In this document: piece after piece, positions 8,779-18,155 of the stretch
Layout: the number at the start of each line of letters is the position of its first letter
How positions within the stretch are numbered: position 1 is the stretch's first letter
Source: Pseudomonadales bacterium
GTDB lineage: Bacteria > Pseudomonadota > Gammaproteobacteria > Pseudomonadales > Halieaceae
NCBI GenBank assembly: GCA_024234675.1
Contig: JACKNU010000010.1
Location: 36,388 to 100,387, forward strand
DNA: 64,000 nt
Reading direction: 5' to 3'
Notes under the pieces: generated by a model
Seen by the model: the letters and a program-made list of their open reading frames with translations, nothing else
Databases searched by the model: none
Told to the model about the DNA's origin: nothing
Position numbers and translations under genes: made by a program

Positions 8779-9942
8779 GTGAAAAAGCGTATTGACGATA
8801 TTGAGATACTGCGTGCCTTTGCCGTGATGCTGGTGGTCGTCGAGCATATGCACTTCAACCTGTTCGCCTGGAATAGCCCTGCGCTGGCAAGCTTTTACAG
8901 CGTCTTCGGTGGCTGGACCGGCGTGGACCTGTTCTTCGCCATATCGGGCTTTGTCATTGCCAGGGACCTTGTGCCCAGGCTGCAGGCGGCGGGCGGGCGG
9001 CAGGACTATTTCTCGGTGACGCTGGTTTTCTGGGTGCGTCGTGGCTGGCGGCTGTTGCCCTCGGCCTGGATGTGGCTGTTGCTTATCCTGCTGGCCTCGG
9101 TCCATTTAAACCGCTCGGGCGCCTGGGGAAGTGTGGCCAACAATGTCGACATGGTCGTCACCGCCGCCCTGCAGATCGCCAACTTCCATGTCGCGCATGT
9201 ATTCGGCGAGCAGTTTGCAGGGGCCGCCTTCGTCTACTGGAGCCTGTCACTGGAGGAGCAGTTTTACCTGTTGCTGCCGCTGCTGGTATTCGTCAGTCGA
9301 CAATGGCTGCCCTATGTCCTGGCCTTTTTGGTTGTCCCCCAGCTGTTTCTGCAGCGGGAAACGGCGCTGCTGGCGCTGGTACGCACCGATGCCCTGTTCC
9401 TCGGCGTGCTGATTGCGCTGTGGCAGCGGCAGCCCTCCTATGCCCTGTTCCAGCCCCGCTTCCTGGCCAACCCCGCGGCGGCCCTGGCCGCCGTCCTGTT
9501 GCTGGTTGGCGCCCTGGCCTGCGTGGGTTCCCAGGGACTGGTGATCATCGAATACCATTACGGGCTGGTCACCTGCCTGGCGGGCCTGCTGGTGCTGATC
9601 GCCTCCTATGACGGCGACTATTTCGCCCGGCCCCGTTTCCTGCGGGCCCTGCTCCTGTGGGTGGGCACCCGCTCCTACGCTCTGTATCTTATCCACATGC
9701 CAAGCTATTTCCTGACCCGGGAACTCTGGCTGCGGCTGGCGCCCGCGGGCACCCGCTTCAACAGCGACTACACCTGGGAGTTCCTCGCCACTGCGCTGGT
9801 ATTATTGCTGGGCCTGAGCGAATTAAATTATCGTTTCCTGGAACTGCCCCTGCGGCGTCGCGGCGTGGCCATAGCCGGAAGAATGGAAGCGCGGCGAGTG
9901 GCCGCACAGGCGGCGTCGCAAACCGCGGGCACCCCCGCATGA
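8779..9942 (+). CDS. Acyltransferase family 3 membrane protein, copy 2
   Basis: 387 residues, GTG start five bases after the YfhO gene stop. Clear paralog of the minus-strand acyltransferase at 5030-6205: the same R12/H23 motif (LRAF...VVEH), GGWTGVDLFFAISGFVIARDLVP, VYWSLSLEEQFYLLLPL and the C-terminal SELNYRFLELPLRRRG. Predicted inner-membrane O-acyltransferase acting on a periplasmic or lipid-linked glycan. Its close coupling to the GT-C gene suggests it modifies the same product. Confidence 0.9.
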   Translation: MKKRIDDIEILRAFAVMLVVVEHMHFNLFAWNSPALASFYSVFGGWTGVDLFFAISGFVIARDLVPRLQAAGGRQDYFSVTLVFWVRRGWRLLPSAWMWLLLILLASVHLNRSGAWGSVANNVDMVVTAALQIANFHVAHVFGEQFAGAAFVYWSLSLEEQFYLLLPLLVFVSRQWLPYVLAFLVVPQLFLQRETALLALVRTDALFLGVLIALWQRQPSYALFQPRFLANPAAALAAVLLLVGALACVGSQGLVIIEYHYGLVTCLAGLLVLIASYDGDYFARPRFLRALLLWVGTRSYALYLIHMPSYFLTRELWLRLAPAGTRFNSDYTWEFLATALVLLLGLSELNYRFLELPLRRRGVAIAGRMEARRVAAQAASQTAGTPA

Positions 9943-9957
9943 ATTTCAGGAAGGTCT

Positions 9958-10737
9958 ATGACAGATGACAGCAGGCCCAAGGCGGGCCCGACCGGCTGGC
10001 GCGACCGGGGACTGGACGGCTGGATGAACAGCCAGACCGGTGAGTTGACCAGTGGCCTGCGCATCACCTCGGCCGATACGGTGATCGATGTGGGTTGCGG
10101 CGATGGCGTGTTCATTCACTTCTGTGCCAGGCAGGGTGCCGAGGTGATTTTTATCGATCGCAGCGAGGCGGCGCTGGCGAAAACCGCCGCCAAGATCGCC
10201 GCCTCGCCGGCCCGGGCCCAGCAGGGGATTTTGTCGGACTGTGATCCCATACCCCTGCAGGACAATACCGGCGACCTGGTGATCTGCACCGAGGTGCTGG
10301 AGCACGTACCCGACCCGCGCGCCTTCCTGCGCGAGTTGATACGGGTGACCAAACCGGGCGCCCGCCTGTTGCTTACGGTACCGGATTCACGCTCGGAGCG
10401 ATTGGTGGCCGCCACGGCGCCCCCGCAGTATTTCCAGGAGCCCAACCATATTCGCACATTCAGCGCCGATGACTTCCGGCAGCTGGCGCAGGAGGCCGGC
10501 CTGGTGATTGAAAGCCAGCGCTTCGTGGGCTGCTTCGAGGCTGTCTACTGGCCGCTGGCCTGGCTCACCTGCGAGCCGGACTCCGGCCTGCCCCTGGATA
10601 ACCCCCATCCGATACCCGATCACTGGACCCGGCTGTGGAGCGAGTTGCAGCAACATCCCCAGGGATACAGGATCCGCAACGCGCTCAATGAGTTGCTGCC
10701 CAAGTCGCAGTCCATCGTCGCGCGCAAGCCCGCCTGA
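9958..10737 (+). CDS. SAM-dependent class I methyltransferase, copy 2
   Basis: 259 residues; ATG 9958 follows AGGAAGG at 9948-9954. SAM motif I VIDVGCGDG is near residues 43-51 and CTEVLEHV near 106-113. It is the paralog of the gene at 2260. The pair probably methylates two positions or two sugars of the same glycan (inference). The sulfotransferase start lies 3 nt past its stop. Confidence 0.85.
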   Translation: MTDDSRPKAGPTGWRDRGLDGWMNSQTGELTSGLRITSADTVIDVGCGDGVFIHFCARQGAEVIFIDRSEAALAKTAAKIAASPARAQQGILSDCDPIPLQDNTGDLVICTEVLEHVPDPRAFLRELIRVTKPGARLLLTVPDSRSERLVAATAPPQYFQEPNHIRTFSADDFRQLAQEAGLVIESQRFVGCFEAVYWPLAWLTCEPDSGLPLDNPHPIPDHWTRLWSELQQHPQGYRIRNALNELLPKSQSIVARKPA

Positions 10738-10740
10738 AGC

Positions 10741-11598
10741 TTGGCCGGGAACGCGATCAGGGTGGATTTCCTGGTGCCGGGCTTCAGCAAGTGCGGCACC
10801 ACCACCCTGTGTGCCCTGCTGGCGCAACATCCCGGACTTTTCATGCCGGAACTCAAGGAACCCTGGTATTTCAGCTCCAGGCACTACACGCCGAACGCCC
10901 CCGGCTACGCCCGGCACTTCGCGGCGGCCCGGCCCGGCCAACTGCTGGGGGAGGGCAGCCAGAGCTACAGCACCTACGAGGACGAAGGCGTCTCCATAGA
11001 GCGCATACGCGAGCACAATCCGGACTGCCGTTTTATCTTCATGGCCAGGCACCCCCTGCGGCGCATCGAGTCCAGCTATCGCGAGATGCACCACAGCGGC
11101 GTCATGTTCGGGCTCAATGCGCCCTTCGGGCTTGCCGACAGCCTGGAGCGGTTCCCCCAGATGATCAGGGACTCCATGTTTTTCGAGCGTATCTCGGGGT
11201 ATCTGCAGGCCTTTGGCCCCGAGGCTATCCTGGTGCTGTTCCTGGAGGACCTGCGGCGGCAGCCCCGGGTCGAACTGGAAAAATGCTTCCGCCACCTGGG
11301 GGTGGCCCCCGGTTTCGCTGTGCCGGGGCTGCCGCGGCTGAACGAGGGTGACTCCAAGCTGTACGATACCGCGCTGCTGCGCTACCTTCGTGCCAGGCCG
11401 TGGCTGGCGCCCACCCTGGCCCGGTTCAGCCGCGAACAGCAGGACAGCCTGTTCAGGCCGCTGGGTCTGCGCCGGGCATTTAGCGGGCCGGTACCATGGG
11501 ACGAGCGCGCCAGGACCATGGTGCGCAAGAGTATTGTGCCGGATGCGCGTCGCTTTCTTCAGCGGTTCGGCAAACCGGCGGATTTCTGGCAGTTTTAG
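10741..11598 (+). CDS. PAPS-dependent sulfotransferase, copy 1
   Basis: 285 residues. The 5'-phosphosulfate-binding loop is PGFSKCGTTTL at residues 13-23 (a variant of the usual PKSGTTW), and the 3'-phosphate-binding motif R-x-P-x-x-R-x-x-x-S appears as ARHPLRRIESSY near residues 101-112. Together these mark the Sulfotransfer family that transfers sulfate from PAPS to sugars or lipids in the cytosol. The only start that keeps the P-loop with a short lead is TTG 10741, so the start is uncertain (GTG 10762 is the alternative). About 65% identical by eye to the next gene. Confidence 0.85.
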   Translation: MAGNAIRVDFLVPGFSKCGTTTLCALLAQHPGLFMPELKEPWYFSSRHYTPNAPGYARHFAAARPGQLLGEGSQSYSTYEDEGVSIERIREHNPDCRFIFMARHPLRRIESSYREMHHSGVMFGLNAPFGLADSLERFPQMIRDSMFFERISGYLQAFGPEAILVLFLEDLRRQPRVELEKCFRHLGVAPGFAVPGLPRLNEGDSKLYDTALLRYLRARPWLAPTLARFSREQQDSLFRPLGLRRAFSGPVPWDERARTMVRKSIVPDARRFLQRFGKPADFWQF

Positions 11599-11634
11599 AA
11601 GGGCTACTCATTTCATGAAGCGGCATTGCCAAGC

Positions 11635-12480
11635 ATGATCAAGATCGACTTCCTGGTTCCCGGTTTCAGCAAGTGCGGCACCACCACCCTCTGTGCCCTG
11701 CTGGCCCAGCACCCCGGTATCTATATCCCGGAGCTGAAGGAACCCTGGTATTTCAGCTCCGATGATTTTCCGGCCAAGCAGGCGGACTATATCCAGCACT
11801 TCTCGCCAGCCCTGCCGGGGCAGTTGCTGGGTGAGGGCAGCGTCAATTACTCCGGCTACCAGAAGGAAGATATTTCCATAGCGCGTATCCGCGCCAACAA
11901 CCCCGATTGCCGTTTCATTTTCATCGCGCGCAACCCCCTGCGGCGCATTGAATCGAGCTATCGGGAGATGCACCACAGCGGCGTGAAGTTCGGCCTCAAC
12001 GCCCCCTACGGCCTTGCTGACAACCTGCAGATGTTTCCCCAGATGATCAAGGACTCGCTGTTTTTCGAGCGCATCTCCAAGTACCTGCAAGCCTTCGGGC
12101 GCGACTCCGTACAGGTGATATTCCTAGAGGACCTGAAGGCCAACCCCCAGCTCGAACTGGAAAAATGCTTTCGTCACCTGGGGGTGGACAGCCGCTTCCG
12201 GGCGCAGCGCGCGCTGCGCCTCAACGAGGGCAGCTCGAAATACTACGATACCCGGATCCTGCGTTATATCCGCAGCAAACCCTGGTCGGGTTTCAAGCTG
12301 GCCCGCCTGAATCCCGAGCAGCAGGACCGGCTGCTCATTCCCCTGGGCCTGCGCCGCGCCTTCAACAAGCCGATTGCCTGGGATGCGCGCTCACTGGCGA
12401 TGGTGCGCGAGCAGGTGGCGCCGGATGCCAGGCGCTTTCTGGAGGCCTTCGGCAAGCCGGCGGATTTCTGGGAGATTTAG
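11635..12480 (+). CDS. PAPS-dependent sulfotransferase, copy 2
   Basis: 281 residues from ATG 11635 (MIKIDFLVPGF); a TTG at 11626 would add three residues. P-loop GFSKCGTTTL is at residues 10-19, and the 3'-phosphate motif ARNPLRRIESSY near residue 100. It is a tandem duplicate of the gene just upstream, sharing nearly identical blocks (ELKEPWYFSS, SYREMHHSG, the PADFW C-terminus). The duplicates may sulfate different positions of one glycan. REP-like palindromes begin 40 nt after its stop. Confidence 0.87.
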   Translation: MIKIDFLVPGFSKCGTTTLCALLAQHPGIYIPELKEPWYFSSDDFPAKQADYIQHFSPALPGQLLGEGSVNYSGYQKEDISIARIRANNPDCRFIFIARNPLRRIESSYREMHHSGVKFGLNAPYGLADNLQMFPQMIKDSLFFERISKYLQAFGRDSVQVIFLEDLKANPQLELEKCFRHLGVDSRFRAQRALRLNEGSSKYYDTRILRYIRSKPWSGFKLARLNPEQQDRLLIPLGLRRAFNKPIAWDARSLAMVREQVAPDARRFLEAFGKPADFWEI

Positions 12481-12519
12481 CCCGCCCGGCACCTGGTTTC
12501 CGCCCCTGACGCGCCACCT

Positions 12520-12632
12520 CCCTGTAGGGTCGAATTCATTCGACCAGTGAAATATCGGGCGCACCGGGAAAACCTGGGCCGAATGAAGTCGGCCCTACAG
12601 GGGATGATAGTTTGGGTCGAATTCTTTCGACC
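12520..12632. repeat. REP-like palindrome cluster
   Basis: Three related palindromes lie between two sulfotransferase genes. The first is GGTCGAATTCATTCGACC at 12528-12545 within arm 12520-12545. The second, GGCCGAATGAAGTCGGCC, lies in the inverted arm 12577-12603, whose outer CCCTGTAGGG boundary mirrors the first arm. The third is GGTCGAATTCTTTCGACC at 12615-12632. The first two face each other like a bacterial interspersed mosaic element. Such elements are often mobilised by RAYT transposases; none is encoded in this window. Confidence 0.85.
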
Positions 12633-12638
12633 AGGCAC

Positions 12639-13874
12639 TCAACCGGCTCTCGTGTAGAACGCGAAATCTTCCCGGTAATAGGCACGTATCGCCTCCAGGT
12701 GCCGACTGCCGAGGAATGAGTCGGGGTCGATGGCCGCCAGCTGGTCGAAGTCCCCCGCCATCAGGGTGGGGGCCTCGGGCAGCGCCAGGTCGGATTTGGC
12801 GGTGCTGTTCTCATGCCCCAGCCTGACGTTGACCTCGTGGTGCTGCAGCAGGTAGTCCTCCAGCTCGACGATATTGTCCAGGCGGAAGATCCGGCTGATA
12901 TGGGGTACGCCCCTGAAGTACAGGTGCTGCGGTCGCCAGTGGGCGTCCAGCTCGAAGGAATCCTGCCCCAGGATGTATTCCAGCAGCTCGTCGAAGCTGA
13001 TGCCGCGCTGCAGGTCTATGTCCGCGCGACCCTGCACGGCGCTGATCACCGGCCGGGTATGCAGCAGGTTGCGTTCGCTGTGGCGCTTATAGACGAATTT
13101 TTCCAGGTAGGCGCTCACCAGGCGTTCGAAGGGGTCGCGGATCACGCTGAACTTGAAGAACTGGTCGGAGGCGAGAATGGCCCGGGCCCGGTCCATGGGC
13201 TGGTCCTTCAACTGGACCCCGGTGTTGAAGCGATCGGTGACTAGGTGTACCCCCAGTTCGACGGCAATGTCCGGCTGTGCTATCCCCGCCAGCCTGACCA
13301 TCATGGACTTGAGGGAGGTGCAGGCGCACTTGGCGACCGGGATATAAAACAGTTGGTGCCGCTCGGCTACCATCATGGGGCCATAGGGCCAGCGCAGGCC
13401 GTTGCCCTGGCGCTGGGGCCAGATCTGGCCGGCAGCGGCCAGGCGGGCCTCCGCGCGCGCCAGGTCCTGCCTGGCGTTGACCCGCACGGTCGCCGGATGC
13501 GCCGGGTTGTGCTGCTCGACCCAGTAATGGCCCTCCCGCACCAGGCCCGCGCGGATGGCGACCACGCTCGCGAATTTTCCCCCGGGAATGATGACGGCAA
13601 TTTTCTGGGTGAGGCGGGTGCCGGCGGGAACCGCCGCCTCCAGCGGGGTGCGCACACCATCCACGGCCAGGGCCTCGCCGTTGGCATCCAGCACCTTGTA
13701 GGACAGGGCCAGCTCACCAGCCTGCAGCGCCGTGCCGGAGCCGTTGTGCACGGTGACATCCAGGAAGCCACGGTTCTGCTTGCCGTACAGGTCCAGGGTG
13801 GCGGCCGCCTCGATAGTCACCTTGTCCCAGTCCTGGGTTGGTGTCGCCGGTATACCAGTGGATTTAACAATCAA
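12639..13874 (-). CDS. Sulfotransferase family 2 protein with N-terminal beta-sandwich domain
   Basis: Up to 411 residues. The C-terminal two thirds is a Sulfotransfer_2-type domain: the PAPS 5' site is in YIPVAKCACTSLKS (about residues 177-190) and the 3' site in FSVIRDPFERLVSAY (~240-254). Residues ~15-130 look like the Wzt C-terminal-type beta-sandwich seen on glycan-modifying enzymes (GVRTPLEAAVPAG and LVREGHYWVEQHN segments). The start is weak: TTG 13874 has no clear ribosome-binding site, and a run of six T lies just upstream. Probable role: sulfation of a surface glycan, with the N-terminal module binding it. Confidence 0.8.
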   Translation of the reverse strand: MIVKSTGIPATPTQDWDKVTIEAAATLDLYGKQNRGFLDVTVHNGSGTALQAGELALSYKVLDANGEALAVDGVRTPLEAAVPAGTRLTQKIAVIIPGGKFASVVAIRAGLVREGHYWVEQHNPAHPATVRVNARQDLARAEARLAAAGQIWPQRQGNGLRWPYGPMMVAERHQLFYIPVAKCACTSLKSMMVRLAGIAQPDIAVELGVHLVTDRFNTGVQLKDQPMDRARAILASDQFFKFSVIRDPFERLVSAYLEKFVYKRHSERNLLHTRPVISAVQGRADIDLQRGISFDELLEYILGQDSFELDAHWRPQHLYFRGVPHISRIFRLDNIVELEDYLLQHHEVNVRLGHENSTAKSDLALPEAPTLMAGDFDQLAAIDPDSFLGSRHLEAIRAYYREDFAFYTRAG

Positions 13875-13895
13875 AAAACTGTCCCCGTGCTGTTG

Positions 13896-14219
13896 TCATC
13901 CCGGCCGCCAGCGATATTTGCGCAGGCTGAGCGCCGGCCCCCGGCCAAAATGAATACCCTCGCCTTCCAGCCTGGCCCGCTGCTCGCTGCGGGCGTCGTC
14001 ACCCCCGGGAACCACGATCCTGCCCTGGGCGTTGACCACCCGGTGCCAGGGAATCAGGGTGTCCCCGGGCAGTCCGCGCAGGGCGCGGCCCACGCGCCGG
14101 GCCGCCCCCGGCAGGCCGGCCATGCGGGCGACATCGCCGTAGGTGCTCACCTTGCCCGGTGGAATCAGCATGACCACCTGCCAGATGCGCTGGTCTATAT
14201 CGATTTGCCTGGAGGCCAT
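13896..14219 (-). CDS. Alkyltransferase-like protein (ATL, MGMT-family DNA-binding)
   Basis: 107 residues from ATG 14219. It matches the C-terminal DNA-binding domain of O6-methylguanine-DNA methyltransferases: IPPGKVSTYGDVARMAG, ARRVGRALRG and the active-site segment. That segment reads IPWHRVV, with Trp in place of the alkyl-accepting Cys of PCHRVV. This is the defining feature of ATL proteins, which bind O6-alkylguanine without repairing it and hand the lesion to nucleotide excision repair. Length agrees with the family. Confidence 0.92.
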   Translation of the reverse strand: MASRQIDIDQRIWQVVMLIPPGKVSTYGDVARMAGLPGAARRVGRALRGLPGDTLIPWHRVVNAQGRIVVPGGDDARSEQRARLEGEGIHFGRGPALSLRKYRWRPG

Positions 14220-14341
14220 AAGGGGGCAAAGATACGAGGATGTGGGCGAGTCTATCACCGGCCACGGGGCAGGCAAAGGCGCTGCCGCGCCTTGCAATTG
14301 ACACCAGCGCCCCCATACTTTCCCCAACGGAGACTTCCCGC

Positions 14342-14767
14342 ATGCGCTTTCTGGTATTCCTGCTGCCCTGGCTGGAGTTGTTCACGCTTATCGAGTTGGG
14401 CATCGAGACCAGTGCCCTCACGGCGCTGGGCTATGTGTTGCTGACCTTTGTGCTGGGCATGGCCATCCTGCAGCGCCAGGGCAGGGGCATGTTCGAGCGC
14501 CTGCGGGAGACCCAGCAGGGCCGGGTAATGGGCCCCCAGCTGTTGCTGGACGACATGGCCATGGGGCTGGCGGGCCTGTTGTTGATGGTGCCCGGGATAA
14601 TCTCGGACTGCGCCGCGCTTATCGTGATGATAGGACCCCTGCGCCGCCGCCTGAGCAAATGGCTGTTCGGCCCCCAGCCGGAACCCTACGCGCCCGAGCG
14701 GGATACCACCAGCCAGGTGACCATCGAGGGGCAGTACACCCGGGTCGATGACGACAGAACGGTGTAA
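14342..14767 (+). CDS. fxsA: FxsA family membrane protein
   Basis: 141 residues from ATG 14342. Three to four hydrophobic segments and the conserved start (FLLPWLELFTLIELG) mark FxsA, a cytoplasmic-membrane protein whose E. coli form suppresses phage T7 exclusion by the F plasmid when overexpressed. Position just upstream of groES on the same strand is the usual gammaproteobacterial location. The C-terminal ~35 residues are hydrophilic. A longer reading from 14240 would extend over the divergent ATL promoter region and is not favoured. Confidence 0.92.
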   Translation: MRFLVFLLPWLELFTLIELGIETSALTALGYVLLTFVLGMAILQRQGRGMFERLRETQQGRVMGPQLLLDDMAMGLAGLLLMVPGIISDCAALIVMIGPLRRRLSKWLFGPQPEPYAPERDTTSQVTIEGQYTRVDDDRTV

Positions 14768-14829
14768 TATATTGAAATATAAGCAGAAATAGCTGTATTT
14801 CCAGAGCTTCGCCGGCGTCCACCGGTGGC

Positions 14830-14857
14830 TTGACTCAGTCCACTTCCCGACTAGAAT
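14830..14857 (+). promoter_or_regulatory. Sigma-70 promoter of groESL
   Basis: TTGACT (14830-14835), 16-nt spacer, TAGAAT (14852-14857). Both hexamers match the consensus at 5 of 6 positions. The predicted start point near 14864 falls inside the CIRCE operator. Confidence 0.75.
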
Positions 14858-14883
14858 TAGCACTCTCTTAAAAAGAGTGCTAA
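14857..14883. promoter_or_regulatory. CIRCE element (HrcA operator)
   Basis: TTAGCACTC (14857-14865), nine-base spacer, GAGTGCTAA (14875-14883): an exact match to the CIRCE consensus in both arms and in spacing. HrcA bound here would block the sigma-70 promoter it overlaps. hrcA itself is not in the window. Confidence 0.96.
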
Positions 14884-14889
14884 GCGGGG

Positions 14890-14916
14890 CTTGAAAAGCA
14901 ATTTAGCGCCCCAATA
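14890..14916 (+). promoter_or_regulatory. Candidate sigma-32 promoter of groESL
   Basis: CTTGAAA (14890-14896) and CCCCAATA (14909-14916), with 13 bases between CTTGAA and CCCC, match the RpoH promoter pattern CTTGAA-N13/14-CCCCAT. It lies just downstream of the CIRCE, 57 bases before the groES ATG. Confidence 0.7.
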
Positions 14917-14972
14917 GTTCAGGCTAGCCCCGCGAGGGTATCCATAACATCGCTATCAGGAGAGTAAAACAG

Positions 14973-15263
14973 ATGAAAATCCGTCCGCTGTACGACCGTG
15001 TTGTCGTTCGTCGCAAGGAAGAGGAAGAAACTACCGCTGGCGGCATCGTCCTGCCGGGCTCCGCCAAGGAAAAGCCCAACCAGGGAGAGATCGTGGCTAT
15101 TGGCGACGGCAAGGTGCTGGACAACGGTGAACTGCGCCCGCTGGCGGTGAAAGTCGGTGATAAAGTGGTTTTCGGCCAGTACGCCGGCAGCAACACCATC
15201 GAGGTTGATGGTGAGGAACTGATCATCATGGGTGAGAGCGAAATTTACGCGGTAGTCGAGTAA
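14973..15263 (+). CDS. groS: Co-chaperonin GroES
   Basis: 96 residues, the family length. It begins [14 protein letters not shown] and contains the mobile-loop region [15 protein letters not shown] and the C-terminal [15 protein letters not shown]. An AGGAGA ribosome-binding site is at 14959-14964. It forms the heptameric lid of GroEL in the cytosol. It is first gene of the groES-groEL operon, under the CIRCE and sigma-32 signals upstream. Confidence 0.99.
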   Translation: MKIRPLYDRVVVRRKEEEETTAGGIVLPGSAKEKPNQGEIVAIGDGKVLDNGELRPLAVKVGDKVVFGQYAGSNTIEVDGEELIIMGESEIYAVVE

Positions 15264-15301
15264 GTCGCATCCAGCCCGTTGTACGTTAATCGAATTGGTA
15301 A

Positions 15302-16969
<1,668 letters not shown>

Positions 16970-16988
16970 GCTCGCTACACCACTCACG

Positions 16989-17016
16989 AAAAACCCGGCT
17001 TCGGCCGGGTTTTTTT
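16989..17016 (+). terminator. Rho-independent terminator of groESL
   Basis: Stem AAACCCGGC (16991-16999), TTCG tetraloop, GCCGGGTTT (17004-17012), continuing into a T run to 17016. Confidence 0.95.
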
Positions 17017-17122
17017 CGACTGTCGATAACGGAATCAGAGCTAACGCGATTTGTATTTGTTTTCAGCGTCAGGTGTCCGGGTATGTCCTGGCTCTGTGTG
17101 GAGGTTGACGGCCGTTCCATTC

Positions 17123-17273
17123 GCGGCGCAGGGCGGGGGTTACCTCGCTGCACGGCTGCGGCCCTCCGGGCTTCCCTCAGTCGGTCGCAAGCCTTAAAGC
17201 GCTTCGCTGTCTTGCTCCACTCCTTCGGCGTGCGCCTTTTATGTTCCGCGAGGCAACCCCCGCCCTCCACCGC
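17123..17273. repeat. 151-nt element bounded by 26-nt inverted repeats
   Basis: The left arm 17123-17148 and the reverse complement of the right arm 17248-17273 agree at 23 of 26 positions; the core AGGGCGGGGGTT is perfect. The ~99-nt interior contains small hairpins (for example GCCC-GGA-GGGC read on the minus strand). It lies between the groEL and sodB terminators, with no credible gene. It could be a MITE-like repeat or a structured RNA. The open frames across it in both directions have no recognisable protein features. Confidence 0.7.
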
Positions 17274-17334
17274 TGTTAGTGCTGGCCGCAGGAAGCATGA
17301 ACCATAGCGTCTGCAACAGCCGACAATTGTTAAG

Positions 17335-17362
17335 CAAAAAAAACCCCGGCAAAGCCGGGGTC
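17335..17362 (-). terminator. Rho-independent terminator of sodB
   Basis: Read on the minus strand: CCCCGGC, TTT loop, GCCGGGG (17344-17360), then eight T (17336-17343). It lies 20 bases past the sodB stop. Confidence 0.93.
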
Positions 17363-17382
17363 CCGATGAACGCTGGCCAGGC

Positions 17383-17964
17383 CTAGCCGAAATTGGCGCT
17401 GGCGAAGTCCCAGTTGACCAGGGCCCAGAAGGCCTCCATGTACTTGGGGCGGGCGTTGCGATAGTCGATGTAGTAGGCGTGTTCCCACAGGTCGACGGTC
17501 AGCAGCGGCGTGACGCTGGCGTCGGTCAGGGGAGTGCCCGCGTTGCTGGTGTTGACGATGGCTACGCTGCCATCGGCTTTTTTCACCAGCCAGGTCCAGG
17601 ATGAGCCGAAATTGTTGATGGCGCTGTTGGTGAACGCCTCCTTGAAGGCGTCAAATGAACCGAAAGCGGAATTGATGGCCTCCGCCAGTGCGCCGCCGGG
17701 GGCGCCGCCACCGTTGGGGCTCAGGCAGTTCCAGTAGAACGTGTGGTTCCAGATCTGCGCGGCGTTGTTGAACACGCCACCCTCAGAGCTTTTGACCACG
17801 TCTTCCAGGCTCTTGCCGGCCATGTCCGTGCCCTCGACCAGGCCGTTCAGTTTGTCCACATAGGTCTTGTGGTGCTTGCCGTAGTGGTATTCCAGGGTCT
17901 CGGCAGAGATGTGCGGTTGCAGGGCATCCTGCGCATAAGGCAGGGCGGGTAATTCGAAAGCCAT
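17383..17964 (-). CDS. sodB: Superoxide dismutase (Fe type)
   Basis: 193 residues from ATG 17964, preceded on its strand by GAGGATGATT. Metal ligands fit H27, H74 (NHTFYWN), D158 and H162 (DLWEHAYYIDYRN). The N-terminus FELPALPYAQDAL and overall length match the iron SODs of gammaproteobacteria (SodB) rather than the longer Mn forms. It disproportionates superoxide in the cytosol. A TAG stop and a strong terminator follow, so the gene is monocistronic. The longer open frame back to 18072 lacks family similarity. Confidence 0.96.
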   Translation of the reverse strand: MAFELPALPYAQDALQPHISAETLEYHYGKHHKTYVDKLNGLVEGTDMAGKSLEDVVKSSEGGVFNNAAQIWNHTFYWNCLSPNGGGAPGGALAEAINSAFGSFDAFKEAFTNSAINNFGSSWTWLVKKADGSVAIVNTSNAGTPLTDASVTPLLTVDLWEHAYYIDYRNARPKYMEAFWALVNWDFASANFG

Positions 17965-18155
17965 GATAATCATCCTCACTATGGAGTTGGGGTTGATCGG
18001 AAATTGCGCCCAAATTAAGCGTTCAGCAAGTGGCGGGACGCAGTCAGGCAGCATAACAAGCTGCACACGCAAGTGTACACCACGGCGGCGCTTCTTTCTG
18101 CCGGGGCGGGGGGTATGTATAATCGGCGCCTTTGGCGCTTACAGGTGTGCGGCCC

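Noticed and set aside
17083..17307. 74-codon frame through the inverted-repeat element
   Set aside because: The frame exists only because the repeat is stop-free; its amino-acid sequence follows the repeat structure and there is no ribosome-binding site.
17955..17975. Fur-box-like TGATAATCATC at the sodB start
   Set aside because: Only half of a Fur site matches, and it overlaps the start codon and ribosome-binding site.
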